NCBI GenBank assembly: GCA_947489585.1
Contig: CANLEE010000011.1
Location: 62,001 to 126,000, forward strand
Direction: 5' to 3'
Length of the DNA: 64,000 bases
Origin: an uncultured Psychroserpens sp.
Lineage (GTDB): Bacteria > Bacteroidota > Bacteroidia > Flavobacteriales > Flavobacteriaceae
This document shows, piece by piece, positions 18,900-29,011 of the stretch. The notes under the pieces are model-generated. The model did no database searches. It was not told where the DNA came from and saw only the letters and a program-made list of their open reading frames with translations. The position numbers were made by a program, and so were the translations under genes. Position 1 is the first letter of the stretch, and the number at the start of each line of letters is the position of its first letter.

Positions 18900-20003
18900 T
18901 TATTTTTGTTGATCTCGTTTTCTATCGGCGATGCGTTGCTTTGCAATTGATAATGCAGAAACATTTGTTGTCACATTATTTTGCCTCGCACCTTCAAAAA
19001 TTTCTAATGTTGTATTATAGATATTCTCCGTTTTACGTATGATTTCTTGCTTGCCATAGTTTTCTAATTCAGCATAGACATTAATAATTCCGCCAGCATT
19101 GATTAAGAAATCTGGAGCGTATAAAATATTTTTCTCCTGAAGCATTCTACCATGCTTCGCTTCATCAGCCAATTGGTTATTTGCTGCTCCTGCTATAATA
19201 TCGGCTTTCAATTTATGAATAGTTTCATCATTTATAGTTGCGCCTAAAGCACAAGGTGCATAAATATCCATAGGTTCACTGTAGATATCATGGCCTTCAT
19301 AAATTGTAACACCATACTTAGAACTTACTTGTTCCAAACGCTGTTGATTAATATCAGAAATCGTCACTCGAGCACCTTCATTCATTAAATGTTCAACAAG
19401 TGATTCTCCAACATGACCAATACCTTGAACAAAAACTGACTTATCTTCAAGAATATCACTACCATATTTAATTTTCGCAGCGGCTTTCATTCCCATAAAC
19501 ACGCCATAAGCTGTAATAGGTGAAGGGTTTCCTGCGCCTCCTTTACTTTCTGAGATGCCTGTCACATAAGGTGTAACTTCTCTAACAGTATCCATATCTT
19601 CGGTTGTCATTCCAACATCTTCAGCTGTAATGTATCGTCCACTTAACGAATGAACAAATTCACCAAATTTTCTCATCAACTCTGGTGTCTTTTGTGTTTT
19701 AGCATCTCCTATAATAACCGCCTTTCCGCCACCAAGATTTAGTCCTGTAATTGCAGATTTAAATGTCATGCCACGTGACAACCTTAAGACGTCATTAAGC
19801 GCTTCCCATTCATTATTATAGTTCCACATTCTGGTACCACCAAGAGCAGGTCCCAAAACTGTGTTATGAATACCAATTATTGCTTTTAAACCAGTATCTT
19901 TGTCGTTGCAAAAAACAATTTGCTCGTGATTATCAAAAGACAATTGCCCAAAAACAGGGTCAACTTTTGAGAGTTCTTTAGAACTTATAACATCTGATGT
20001 CAT
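18900..20003 (-). CDS. Glu/Leu/Phe/Val dehydrogenase (leucine dehydrogenase type)
   Basis: IGIHNTVLGPALGGTRMWNY, LRLSRGMTFKSAITGLNLGGGKAVIIGD, VQGIGHVGESLVEHL, NAGGIINVYAE. Confidence 0.93.
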   Translation of the reverse strand: MTSDVISSKELSKVDPVFGQLSFDNHEQIVFCNDKDTGLKAIIGIHNTVLGPALGGTRMWNYNNEWEALNDVLRLSRGMTFKSAITGLNLGGGKAVIIGDAKTQKTPELMRKFGEFVHSLSGRYITAEDVGMTTEDMDTVREVTPYVTGISESKGGAGNPSPITAYGVFMGMKAAAKIKYGSDILEDKSVFVQGIGHVGESLVEHLMNEGARVTISDINQQRLEQVSSKYGVTIYEGHDIYSEPMDIYAPCALGATINDETIHKLKADIIAGAANNQLADEAKHGRMLQEKNILYAPDFLINAGGIINVYAELENYGKQEIIRKTENIYNTTLEIFEGARQNNVTTNVSALSIAKQRIADRKRDQQK

Positions 20004-20135
20004 TCAAATTTAGATTTAGAATCTATTTTTCATTATATGTAAAATAGCGTGCAAAAATAACCCAATATTAGAGTATTAGCAAAAATAAGTATGTTAAAAT
20101 GTCAAATTGCTAAAAATCAAGCCTCAATAGAATAG

Positions 20136-21890
20136 ATGAAAGAGCTAAAACATATAAATAAATACTTTTTCAAGTATCGTTATAGACTTTTATTAGGAAT
20201 ACTAATAACCATTGGCGCAAAAATATTTGCGTTGTTCATGCCTCGTTTTCTGGGTAAAGCCATTACTGTTATTTCCCAAGCTAACAAAGGTGAGATTTCT
20301 GAAGCAATCTTTAGAGAACAATTAACACTTAATATCTCCTATATCATAGGAGCTGCTATTGTTACTGGTATTTTTACATTTTTAATGCGTCAAACAATAA
20401 TCAATGTCTCTCGTTACATTGAATATGACCTTAAAAATGAAGTGTATCAACAATACCAAAACCTATCTCTAAATTTTTATAAAGCAAATAGAACGGGCGA
20501 CTTAATGAATAGAATCAGTGAAGACGTTGGTAAGGTACGTATGTATACAGGACCTGCGATTATGTATACTATCAATACAGTAACCTTATTTGTCGTTGCG
20601 TTAATTTATATGATTAGCGTTGCACCAAAACTGACGCTTTACACTGTTTTACCTTTACCAGTTTTATCATTTATCATTTATAAGCTAAGTAGAATCATAA
20701 ATAAGCGCAGTAGAATTGTACAAGAGTATTTATCTCATTTATCAACCTATACCCAAGAATCATTTAGCGGAATTTCAGTTATTAAATCTTACGGAATAGA
20801 AGCAGCAAACTATAATGAGTTCAACGCACTTTCAGAAGAAAGCAAACAGAAACAAATTGATTTGACTAAGGTTCAGGCTTTGTTTTTTCCATCAATGATA
20901 TTACTAATAGGCATCAGTAATGTTTTAGTCGCTTATGTTGGAGGTATGCAATACATTAATGGTGAAATTAAAGAAATTGGTACTATTGCTGAGTTTTTGA
21001 TTTACGTTAACATGTTAACATGGCCTGTAGCCACTGTTGGTTGGGTGACTAATTTGGTGCAGCAAGCCGAAGCCTCACAAAAACGTATTAATGAATTTTT
21101 AAAGCAAGAACCAGAAATAAAAAACCTAAACACTACACCTACGCAAATTAATGGAAATATCAAATTTGATAATGTGACTTATGTCTATCCAGATACAAAT
21201 ATCAAAGCACTAGACAATGTAAGTTTCTCACTTAAAAAAGGTGAAACTCTAGCCATTCTAGGGAAAACAGGCTCTGGAAAGTCTACAATATTAGACTTAA
21301 TAGGGCGTCTTTATGATGTTCAAGAAGGTCATATTTCTATTGATGGCACTCAAATTGACCAAGTACATCTTAAAAGCTTAAGAGATCATATTGGATATGT
21401 ACCACAGGATGCCTTTTTATTTTCTGATACCATTGAAAATAATATCAAGTTTGGTAAAGAGGATGCTACAGAAGAAGATATTGTCAATGCAGCAAAAAAT
21501 GCAGATGTCCATAAAAACATCAAAAAATTCAATAAGGGCTATCAAACCAAATTAGGTGAACGTGGTATTACATTATCTGGCGGACAAAAACAGCGTATAT
21601 CTATCGCTAGAGCCATTATTAAGGAACCAGAGATCATGCTTTTTGATGATTGCTTATCTGCTGTAGATACTGAAACCGAAGAAAAAATATTAAAAAGTCT
21701 TCGTAAGATTTCAAAAGGAAAAACAACCATTATTGTAAGTCATCGTGTGTCTTCAGCAAAAGATGCTGATAAGATTATTGTACTTGAAGATGGTAAAATT
21801 ATCCAAAACGGAACTCACGAATCCTTGGTAAACACTGATGGTTACTACAAAGAGCTTTACTTAAAACAACTTAGCACAAAAGAATTATAG
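20136..21890 (+). CDS. ABC transporter ATP-binding/permease protein
   Basis: N-terminal TM domain; Walker A ILGKTGSGKSTI; signature LSGGQKQR; Walker B IMLFDDCLSAVD. Confidence 0.95.
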   Translation: MKELKHINKYFFKYRYRLLLGILITIGAKIFALFMPRFLGKAITVISQANKGEISEAIFREQLTLNISYIIGAAIVTGIFTFLMRQTIINVSRYIEYDLKNEVYQQYQNLSLNFYKANRTGDLMNRISEDVGKVRMYTGPAIMYTINTVTLFVVALIYMISVAPKLTLYTVLPLPVLSFIIYKLSRIINKRSRIVQEYLSHLSTYTQESFSGISVIKSYGIEAANYNEFNALSEESKQKQIDLTKVQALFFPSMILLIGISNVLVAYVGGMQYINGEIKEIGTIAEFLIYVNMLTWPVATVGWVTNLVQQAEASQKRINEFLKQEPEIKNLNTTPTQINGNIKFDNVTYVYPDTNIKALDNVSFSLKKGETLAILGKTGSGKSTILDLIGRLYDVQEGHISIDGTQIDQVHLKSLRDHIGYVPQDAFLFSDTIENNIKFGKEDATEEDIVNAAKNADVHKNIKKFNKGYQTKLGERGITLSGGQKQRISIARAIIKEPEIMLFDDCLSAVDTETEEKILKSLRKISKGKTTIIVSHRVSSAKDADKIIVLEDGKIIQNGTHESLVNTDGYYKELYLKQLSTKEL

Positions 21891-21962
21891 TTATTTGTTG
21901 CTTCCTAATCTTTTTTTTTAGATTTTTGATGCACAATCAAACAAAAAAATAAAAAATTAGCT

Positions 21963-22361
21963 ATGAGTGACCACGGAATGATGGAGAAAGAGGAAATTTT
22001 CTCAAAAGTATTACGAGCAGGAAGACGAACCTACTTTTTTGATGTAAGAGCTACTAAAGCGGGAGATTATTATCTTACCATTACAGAAAGTAAAAAGTTT
22101 ACAAACGATGATGGATCGTTTCACTACAAAAAACACAAAATCTACTTATACAAAGAGGACTTCTCTGAGTTTAATGAGATATTAAGAGAAATGACAGATT
22201 ACATAATTGCTGAAAAGGGAGATGAAGTAATTAGTGAACGTCATCAAAAAGATTTCAAAAAAGAAGAATATACATCTAATGATGTTGTAGAAGGTGAAGA
22301 ATCAACTAATGATTCTGCTTCCGCAGATAAATTTACTGATATCAATTTTGAAGATATCTAA
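21963..22361 (+). CDS. DUF3276 / PUR-alpha family DNA/RNA-binding protein
   Basis: EEIFSKVLRAGRRTYFFDVRATKAGDYYLTITESKK. Confidence 0.92.
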   Translation: MSDHGMMEKEEIFSKVLRAGRRTYFFDVRATKAGDYYLTITESKKFTNDDGSFHYKKHKIYLYKEDFSEFNEILREMTDYIIAEKGDEVISERHQKDFKKEEYTSNDVVEGEESTNDSASADKFTDINFEDI

Positions 22362-22386
22362 ACCTTCTCTTTTGTTAAATTATACC

Positions 22387-22418
22387 AAACCGTTATTCTA
22401 TGAGTAACGGTTTTTTTA
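22387..22418 (+). terminator. Intrinsic terminator
   Basis: AAACCGTTA-N8-TAACGGTTT followed by T-run. Confidence 0.85.
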
Positions 22419-22445
22419 CTTTTATACAAAATAACCAACTTACAT

Positions 22446-24950
22446 ATGAGACTAACTATCCTTCTACTTGTGTTAAGTGTTTTTAAACTAAGCGCGCAAA
22501 CACAACCTGATTTATCGTATTATCTTCCTCAGAACACAACGTATAATAGCAATATTCCTACACCAGAGTCAATTATAGGGCATCAAGTTGGTGAATGGCA
22601 CGTGACACATGATAAGCTAGTACAATACATGCAAACCTTAGCAAAGGTTTCTGATAGAATTAGTATCGAAAATAGAGGAACAACCTTTGAAGGCAGACCT
22701 TTACTTCTACTTACAATTACATCACCAAAAAATCATGGTAATCTTGAAAGCATTAGACTAGCACATTTGGCTTCCACAGAAAACAATACTGTAGATACCA
22801 GCAACATGCCAATTGTAGTTTACCAAGGATTTTCTATTCATGGTAATGAGCCTAGTGGTTCAAATGCTGCACTTTTAGCTGCTTATTATTTAGCTGCAGC
22901 CGAAAGCGATATTGTAAAAGACTTATTAGACCATACTGTAATTTTATTTGACCCGTCATATAATCCTGATGGTTTGCAACGTTTTGCCTATTGGGCAAAT
23001 ACAAATAAAAGCGACAACTTAAATCCAGATCCTAACGATAGAGAATATCGTGAGGTTTGGCCAGGTGGACGAACCAACCATTATTGGTTTGATATGAATC
23101 GTGATTGGTTACCAGTTCAATTGCCCGAGTCTCGTGCTCGAATAGCCAGTTTTCATAAATGGCTCCCAAATATCTTAACCGATCATCATGAAATGGGAAC
23201 AAATGCAAGTTTCTTTTTTCAACCCGGAATACCTTCAAGAACGCATCCCCTAACACCAAAATTAAATCAGGAACTCACAAAAAATATAGGAAATTATCAC
23301 GCGAAAGCTTTAGACAAAATTGGGTCTCTCTATTATACCGAAGAAAGTTTTGACGATTTCTATTACGGAAAAGGGTCTACTTTTCCAGATATCAACGGAA
23401 GCATTGGTATTCTCTTTGAACAAGCAAGTTCTCGCGGACATATTCAAGAGAGTGATAATGGAATTTTAACCTTTCCTTTTACCATTCGAAACCAGTTTAC
23501 TACGGCACTATCAACACTTGCTGCTGCAAAAGATATGCGAGAAGACATCCTTCAATATCAACATGATTTCTATAAAAATGCTAGAGTTGAAGCCAATAAA
23601 GAAAGTGGAAAAGCTATTGTCTTTGGAGATGAAAAAGATGCTGCAAAAACCTATCATTTGGCTGAAATATTAGACCGTCAACAAATTGATTTCCACGAAT
23701 TAAAAAATGATTTTACCAGTAATGGAAAGCGTTTCAAGAAAGGCTATGCGTATATCATTCCGAAAAATCAAAAAAATACACGCTTAATTAACGCCATGTT
23801 TGAAAAGCGCACTAAATTTCAAGACAGCTTGTTTTATGATGTTTCTGCTTGGACATTTCCATTAGCATTCGGATTAGATTACTCGGAAGGTGTTTCAACC
23901 TCAAATGCAGGTACAAAAGTTGAAAACTTACAAATGCAAACTGGATTAGTTTCATCTAAAAGCAATTATGCCTACCTGATGGAGTGGCATGAATATTATT
24001 CGCCTAAAGCATTAAACACAATTTTAGAAAGTGGGTTACGTGCAAAAGTTGGTATGAAACAGTTTAGTATGAATGGTAAAAGTTATGACTACGGAACGGT
24101 TTTAATTCCGGTTCAAAATCAAAATAAGTCTCCAGAAGCGCTTCATCGCTTTTTGCAAAACATTGCTAAAAACTGTCATATCAATATCGATGCTGTTGCA
24201 ACAGGATTAACCAAAGGTATCGACTTAGGAAGCAATCAATTTAGAGCTTTAGAACATCCAAAAGTCGCTATGATTGTTGGAGATGGTATTCGCAGCTATG
24301 ATGCTGGAGAAATCTGGCACTTATTTGACCAACGTTATGACATGAAATTAACAAAACTTGATACCAGATCTTTAGGCAGAACCAATCTAAGTCGCTATAA
24401 TACGATTATTTTACCAAGCGGATCTCCAGATTCAAGTGTTTCAAAAAAACTTCAAGAATGGGTGAAAGATGGTGGAACTTTAATTGGTTACCGCAGTGCT
24501 TTAAATTGGTTAAATTCTAATAAATTCATCAAATTAGATTTTAAAAAGATGGAACTTACTGCTAAAGACATTTCATTTGAACAACGCGGAGACTTTAGAG
24601 GATCTCAAGTTATTGGAGGTGCTATTTTTGAGGCAAACATCGATCGTTCACATCCTATAAACTTTGGATATAAAAATGATAAGATAGCGTTGTTTAGAAA
24701 CAATACGTTGTTTATGAATGCAGATAAACAGAGTTACAATAACCCTATTAGATATACAAAAAACCCATTATTAAGCGGTTATATTTCTAAACCTAATCTA
24801 GATAGTTTAGCCTTAACCGTTCCATATGTATCTAAAAACTTAGGCAGAGGAACTGTGGTTGCCTTTACTGACAACACTAACTTTAGAGCTTTTTGGTATG
24901 GAACAAATAAATTGTTGATGAACGCAATATTCTTTAGAGAAGAACTATAG
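22446..24950 (+). CDS. M14 family zinc carboxypeptidase, secreted
   Basis: Signal peptide; YQGFSIHGNEPSGSNAALLAAYYL, DHHEMGTNASFFFQPG; C-terminal GATase1-like region. Confidence 0.9.
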   Translation: MRLTILLLVLSVFKLSAQTQPDLSYYLPQNTTYNSNIPTPESIIGHQVGEWHVTHDKLVQYMQTLAKVSDRISIENRGTTFEGRPLLLLTITSPKNHGNLESIRLAHLASTENNTVDTSNMPIVVYQGFSIHGNEPSGSNAALLAAYYLAAAESDIVKDLLDHTVILFDPSYNPDGLQRFAYWANTNKSDNLNPDPNDREYREVWPGGRTNHYWFDMNRDWLPVQLPESRARIASFHKWLPNILTDHHEMGTNASFFFQPGIPSRTHPLTPKLNQELTKNIGNYHAKALDKIGSLYYTEESFDDFYYGKGSTFPDINGSIGILFEQASSRGHIQESDNGILTFPFTIRNQFTTALSTLAAAKDMREDILQYQHDFYKNARVEANKESGKAIVFGDEKDAAKTYHLAEILDRQQIDFHELKNDFTSNGKRFKKGYAYIIPKNQKNTRLINAMFEKRTKFQDSLFYDVSAWTFPLAFGLDYSEGVSTSNAGTKVENLQMQTGLVSSKSNYAYLMEWHEYYSPKALNTILESGLRAKVGMKQFSMNGKSYDYGTVLIPVQNQNKSPEALHRFLQNIAKNCHINIDAVATGLTKGIDLGSNQFRALEHPKVAMIVGDGIRSYDAGEIWHLFDQRYDMKLTKLDTRSLGRTNLSRYNTIILPSGSPDSSVSKKLQEWVKDGGTLIGYRSALNWLNSNKFIKLDFKKMELTAKDISFEQRGDFRGSQVIGGAIFEANIDRSHPINFGYKNDKIALFRNNTLFMNADKQSYNNPIRYTKNPLLSGYISKPNLDSLALTVPYVSKNLGRGTVVAFTDNTNFRAFWYGTNKLLMNAIFFREEL

Positions 24951-25976
24951 TTTAACCGATAGTAAAGACAGAACTATAACATTGAGAAGATACATTAATG
25001 CAAATTGAAGTTGAAACCCTAAACTTAAAATCAGCATGACGAGTATTACGAAAATGGGCACCAATGTTACTGCGATGGCAAACCTAAAGGTTGCTGTAAA
25101 TTCTATTTCTTTAATTTTTGGTTGAGCTACTTTTTTCCAAATTATATAAGGAATACAAAGGTTTATAATCAATAAGAACTTAAACAAAGGCTTTAAAAAG
25201 TTACCCTCTTTTGATTTGTTTTTTTTGCAAGTTTTAAATCCACTAGAAATACATTGGTTAACAACTGTAGGTTTTAAGAAATCTACATTTAGGTCTTCAA
25301 GTTGCTGAAGCGTTACATCATAATTATCGCTTTCAATATGAGTAGTGAGTTGACGTAATTGATGAGACACTTCATGTTTGAGCTGCAAAACACTCTTGTT
25401 TTTATCACCTAGAAGCTCTGAACCTACTTGAATAGATTGTCCAAAATTAATTAATGCACTATCACTAAAGGCCGTAGCATATTGAAAATTCAATCCAACA
25501 GGAATCAAATTTATTTTAGTATCTGGATAGGCTTCAAGTGTTTCAAAGATAATACGTGTAAACCCTTTACTTAAAGGTCTAACCGTTCGTTTTAAATTGT
25601 GACTACCTTCAGGAAAAATAACAATGGCTTGCTTATCACTAAGTAATTTTGAACTCTTGGTAAATATAGAATTATTCTTATTTAAGTTACTCCAACCATC
25701 ACGTATTCGATACACCGGAAGCATTTGCAAACTCTTTAATATCTTACTTATTAAAGGCTTATTAAAAACGCTTGCTCGTGTCAAAAAGTAAGAGAAGCGA
25801 CCATTTTTTGTTGCAATTAATAAAGCATCCAACAAGGCATTTTGATGATTAGCTAAAAACAAGACAGGTTCATTTTTTGGTATGGTCTCTACATTGACGG
25901 TTTCTATTTTTTTAAAGTAAAAAAACAGACCTAACCGTAAATAGGCTCTCATACTATATAACCATAACTGTTTCAA
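24945..25976 (-). CDS. 1-acyl-sn-glycerol-3-phosphate acyltransferase family protein
   Basis: PlsC motifs FLANHQNALLDAL and IFPEGSHN; C-terminal TM segments. Confidence 0.9.
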   Translation of the reverse strand: MKQLWLYSMRAYLRLGLFFYFKKIETVNVETIPKNEPVLFLANHQNALLDALLIATKNGRFSYFLTRASVFNKPLISKILKSLQMLPVYRIRDGWSNLNKNNSIFTKSSKLLSDKQAIVIFPEGSHNLKRTVRPLSKGFTRIIFETLEAYPDTKINLIPVGLNFQYATAFSDSALINFGQSIQVGSELLGDKNKSVLQLKHEVSHQLRQLTTHIESDNYDVTLQQLEDLNVDFLKPTVVNQCISSGFKTCKKNKSKEGNFLKPLFKFLLIINLCIPYIIWKKVAQPKIKEIEFTATFRFAIAVTLVPIFVILVMLILSLGFQLQFALMYLLNVIVLSLLSVKL

Positions 25977-26884
25977 ACTTCAATTACTTTTGATGGTTTA
26001 TAATTCCAATAAAACGCTAAAATCAATCCTGAGATAATATGCCAAATCCCCCAAAAAGCTGCCATTATTGCCATCCCTCCTAGTCCGCTAAAAAAGGTAA
26101 AAATGAGCAATAACCCCAAACCAGAATTCTGGATTCCAGTTTCTATAGCTATAGTTTTTTGCTCTCTAAAAGATAAACCAAAACTTCGAGCCGTAATAAA
26201 ACCAAGTATAATAGCCAATACATTATGACTAATTCCTATAAGCAATACATAATGAATATAATTATAAAATACATCTGTGTTTTTAGAAAATGCTATCACA
26301 ACAATACCGACAAAGACTAAAATTGAAATTGGTTTTAGTAATCGAGATAGTTTACTAGCAAGTTGATCATTTTTATGTTTTAATAGCATCCCAAAAATCA
26401 AAGGTATTCCTAAAATGAGTACAACTAATTTTACCAATTCTAAAGGTTGTAATTCTACATGTTTTAAAATTCGCGCTGTAGGTTCATATAGATTGCCATA
26501 CAACTGAAAATTAAATGGCGTGGCTAGTATCGCCAAAAATGTCCCAAATGCGGTCAAACTAACTGACAATGCTGTATTTCCTCCAGCTATATGTGTCATG
26601 AAGTTTGAAATATTTCCGCCAGGACAAGCGGCAACCATCATCATCCCTAAAGCAATACTAGGCTGTGGTTTTACTAAGATGATAACTAAGAATGTTAATA
26701 AAGGTAATAGTACAAACTGAGCTAAAGCCCCAACCAAAACGAGTTTGGGTTGCTTAAGTAAGGTCTTAAAATCATTGATAGAAATACCAAGAGCTACACC
26801 AAACATGACTATAGCTAATGCAATGTTTAAAACCCAAAGTCCACTACTATCAAAATTTATTTTTACATGATCTAATTGCTCCAT
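25973..26884 (-). CDS. Bile acid:sodium symporter family protein
   Basis: MMMVAACPGGNISNFMTHIAGGNTALSVSLTAFGT; IETGIQNSGLGLLLI. Confidence 0.93.
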   Translation of the reverse strand: MEQLDHVKINFDSSGLWVLNIALAIVMFGVALGISINDFKTLLKQPKLVLVGALAQFVLLPLLTFLVIILVKPQPSIALGMMMVAACPGGNISNFMTHIAGGNTALSVSLTAFGTFLAILATPFNFQLYGNLYEPTARILKHVELQPLELVKLVVLILGIPLIFGMLLKHKNDQLASKLSRLLKPISILVFVGIVVIAFSKNTDVFYNYIHYVLLIGISHNVLAIILGFITARSFGLSFREQKTIAIETGIQNSGLGLLLIFTFFSGLGGMAIMAAFWGIWHIISGLILAFYWNYKPSKVIEV

Positions 26885-26887
26885 CTA

Positions 26888-27223
26888 TTATCCTACTGTT
26901 GCACCATTTTTTACAGTTTGCTCAGGATTTAAAAGTATCACATCCTTACCATTAACAGCACCTAAAACTAAACATTCACTCATAAATTTTGCGATTTGTT
27001 TCTTTGGAAAATTAACTACAGCAACTATTTGTTTATTTAACAAGTCTTCTTTTTTATAAAGTGTTGTGATTTGTGCTGATGTTTTTTTTACACCTAAGTC
27101 CCCAAAATCAATAGTAAGCTGGTAAGCTGGATTTCTCGCTTCAGGAAAATCATTGACCTCAGTGATTGTTCCAATACGTAAATCGACCTTTGTGAAGTCT
27201 TCGAAAGTTATTATCTTATCCAT
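26888..27223 (-). CDS. tRNA-binding protein CsaA-type
   Basis: 111 aa EMAP/OB fold: VDLRIGTITEVNDFPEARNPAYQLTIDFG; SECLVLGAV. Confidence 0.93.
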   Translation of the reverse strand: MDKIITFEDFTKVDLRIGTITEVNDFPEARNPAYQLTIDFGDLGVKKTSAQITTLYKKEDLLNKQIVAVVNFPKKQIAKFMSECLVLGAVNGKDVILLNPEQTVKNGATVG

Positions 27224-27259
27224 TCTTTAAACTTACAAATTAATCTTAATATTTATACT

Positions 27260-27814
27260 ATGGCATTAACACCTTCAAATATGCTTGCGCTAGGAACAAA
27301 AGCTCCACAATTTGAGCTCATAAATACGGTAGATGACACGTTGGTTTCATTAGACAACGCAAAAGGTAATACTGCGACACTTATTATGTTTATTTGCAAC
27401 CACTGCCCTTTTGTAAAGCATGTCAATATTGAACTATCTCAATTAGCAAAAGATTATCTAGCTAAAGGTATTAACTGTATTGCAATTTCTAGCAATGATG
27501 CAAAAAACTATCCTGAAGATGCTCCTAGTAAAATGAAGCAGAATGCCATAAACAACGATTTCATTTTTCCATATTTATATGATAAAACTCAAGACGTTGC
27601 CAAAACCTACGATGCAGCTTGTACACCGGACTTCTATATATTTGATGCCGATTTAAAATTAGTATATAGAGGTCAATTAGATGATTCTAGACCAGGCAAT
27701 GGTATTCCTGTGACAGGAAAAAACATTCGTGATGCATTCGACAAAATACTCAACAAGCTGGCAATTTCCGAAGTTCAAAAACCAAGTATCGGTTGTAATA
27801 TTAAGTGGAAATAA
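27260..27814 (+). CDS. Thioredoxin-like / AhpC-TSA family protein
   Basis: FICNHCPFVKHVNIELSQLAKDY; ACTPDFYIFDADLKLVYRGQLDDSRPGN. Confidence 0.93.
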   Translation: MALTPSNMLALGTKAPQFELINTVDDTLVSLDNAKGNTATLIMFICNHCPFVKHVNIELSQLAKDYLAKGINCIAISSNDAKNYPEDAPSKMKQNAINNDFIFPYLYDKTQDVAKTYDAACTPDFYIFDADLKLVYRGQLDDSRPGNGIPVTGKNIRDAFDKILNKLAISEVQKPSIGCNIKWK

Positions 27815-27870
27815 GAATACATTGCTATAAAATATTTATATAAACCCATCGTTTTCTTTAAAACCAATTT

Positions 27871-28836
27871 ATGAAACAACCGCTTAAACTTTGCATACTT
27901 TTTGTAACACTATTATGCATAGTTGGTTGTCACAATACGACTTCGAAAGATTGTAATTCTCTTGAGGTTCACTTTGAGGATATCGATAATTTCTGGAAAG
28001 CTTATGATAAAATAAAATTGATAAGAGATCATTCTGAACGCACAAAGGTTATTCAAAAGGAATATATAGATGCAAGCAGCAAAGGCCTAAGTTTACTTAT
28101 CGAAAAAGACCAATTAACTGCTGCAGATTATGCCACTTTCTTAAAAGACACCGTCTTCTATAATTCAATAAAAAAAGTAACGCTTAGTGCCAAAAAAGAC
28201 ACCTCAAAAATAAGAAGCTATTTACAAGATTTTGAAAGACTGTACCCTAAAGCCAAGTTTAATGACATTTATTTTGTTATCGGACAATTTGAACGTGCAG
28301 GTACAGTCATTGATAGCACGATGATTATACAACTTGAAAAAAATGCAAGAAGCGAACACACTAAATCAGCATTTTTATTTAATGAAGATCAACTCGATAA
28401 TCTAAATGATCACAAATCTTTAATCCCTTTGGTGATTCATGAACAAGTGCATGTCAACCAAAAAAACATTAATACTAGAACATTACTATCAAAATCAATC
28501 TGTGAAGGTTCGGCCGATTTTTTAATGTACTTACAAACAGGTCGATTTCCATCATCGGTTCAAGAAACCTATAGCTATGGCAAGGCTAACGAAGCTAGAT
28601 TATGGGCGAAATTTCTTGGTGACTTAGATATTAACTACAAGTATATTAAGACTGATTGGTTTTATAATTACGACCGAAACGATATTCCCCCTGATTTGGG
28701 TTATTTTATAGGCTTTAAAATTTGTGAAAAATTCTATAATGAAGCTCATGATAAAGTTGAAGCTATTGAGTTTATGCTAGATAGTTCAAATAGTGAGAAG
28801 CTGTTAGAATTGAGCAACTATAATGGCGGTTTATAA
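27871..28836 (+). CDS. Lipoprotein, DUF2268-like predicted Zn-protease
   Basis: Lipobox CIVGC; IPLVIHEQVHVNQ (HExxH) and downstream CEGSADFLMYL. Confidence 0.8.
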   Translation: MKQPLKLCILFVTLLCIVGCHNTTSKDCNSLEVHFEDIDNFWKAYDKIKLIRDHSERTKVIQKEYIDASSKGLSLLIEKDQLTAADYATFLKDTVFYNSIKKVTLSAKKDTSKIRSYLQDFERLYPKAKFNDIYFVIGQFERAGTVIDSTMIIQLEKNARSEHTKSAFLFNEDQLDNLNDHKSLIPLVIHEQVHVNQKNINTRTLLSKSICEGSADFLMYLQTGRFPSSVQETYSYGKANEARLWAKFLGDLDINYKYIKTDWFYNYDRNDIPPDLGYFIGFKICEKFYNEAHDKVEAIEFMLDSSNSEKLLELSNYNGGL

Positions 28837-29011
28837 GCTTATTTTTTTTGTTGTCTTCGGAAATTCTAAACACTTGATTTTATCAATAAAATTGTCGACC
28901 TTCGTCAGGCGTCATTGATCAGGCATTTATACTGGTTTTTTTTCAGTTAATTAAATGTTATTACAATGATATTTTCTGATTTATTTTATCATTAATTAAA
29001 CATTACTATAC

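Noticed and set aside
28837-29011. AT-rich intergenic region with short inverted repeats (ATTTTAT-CA-ATAAAAT) before the BNR gene
   Set aside because: Arms are only A/T and expected by chance at this composition.
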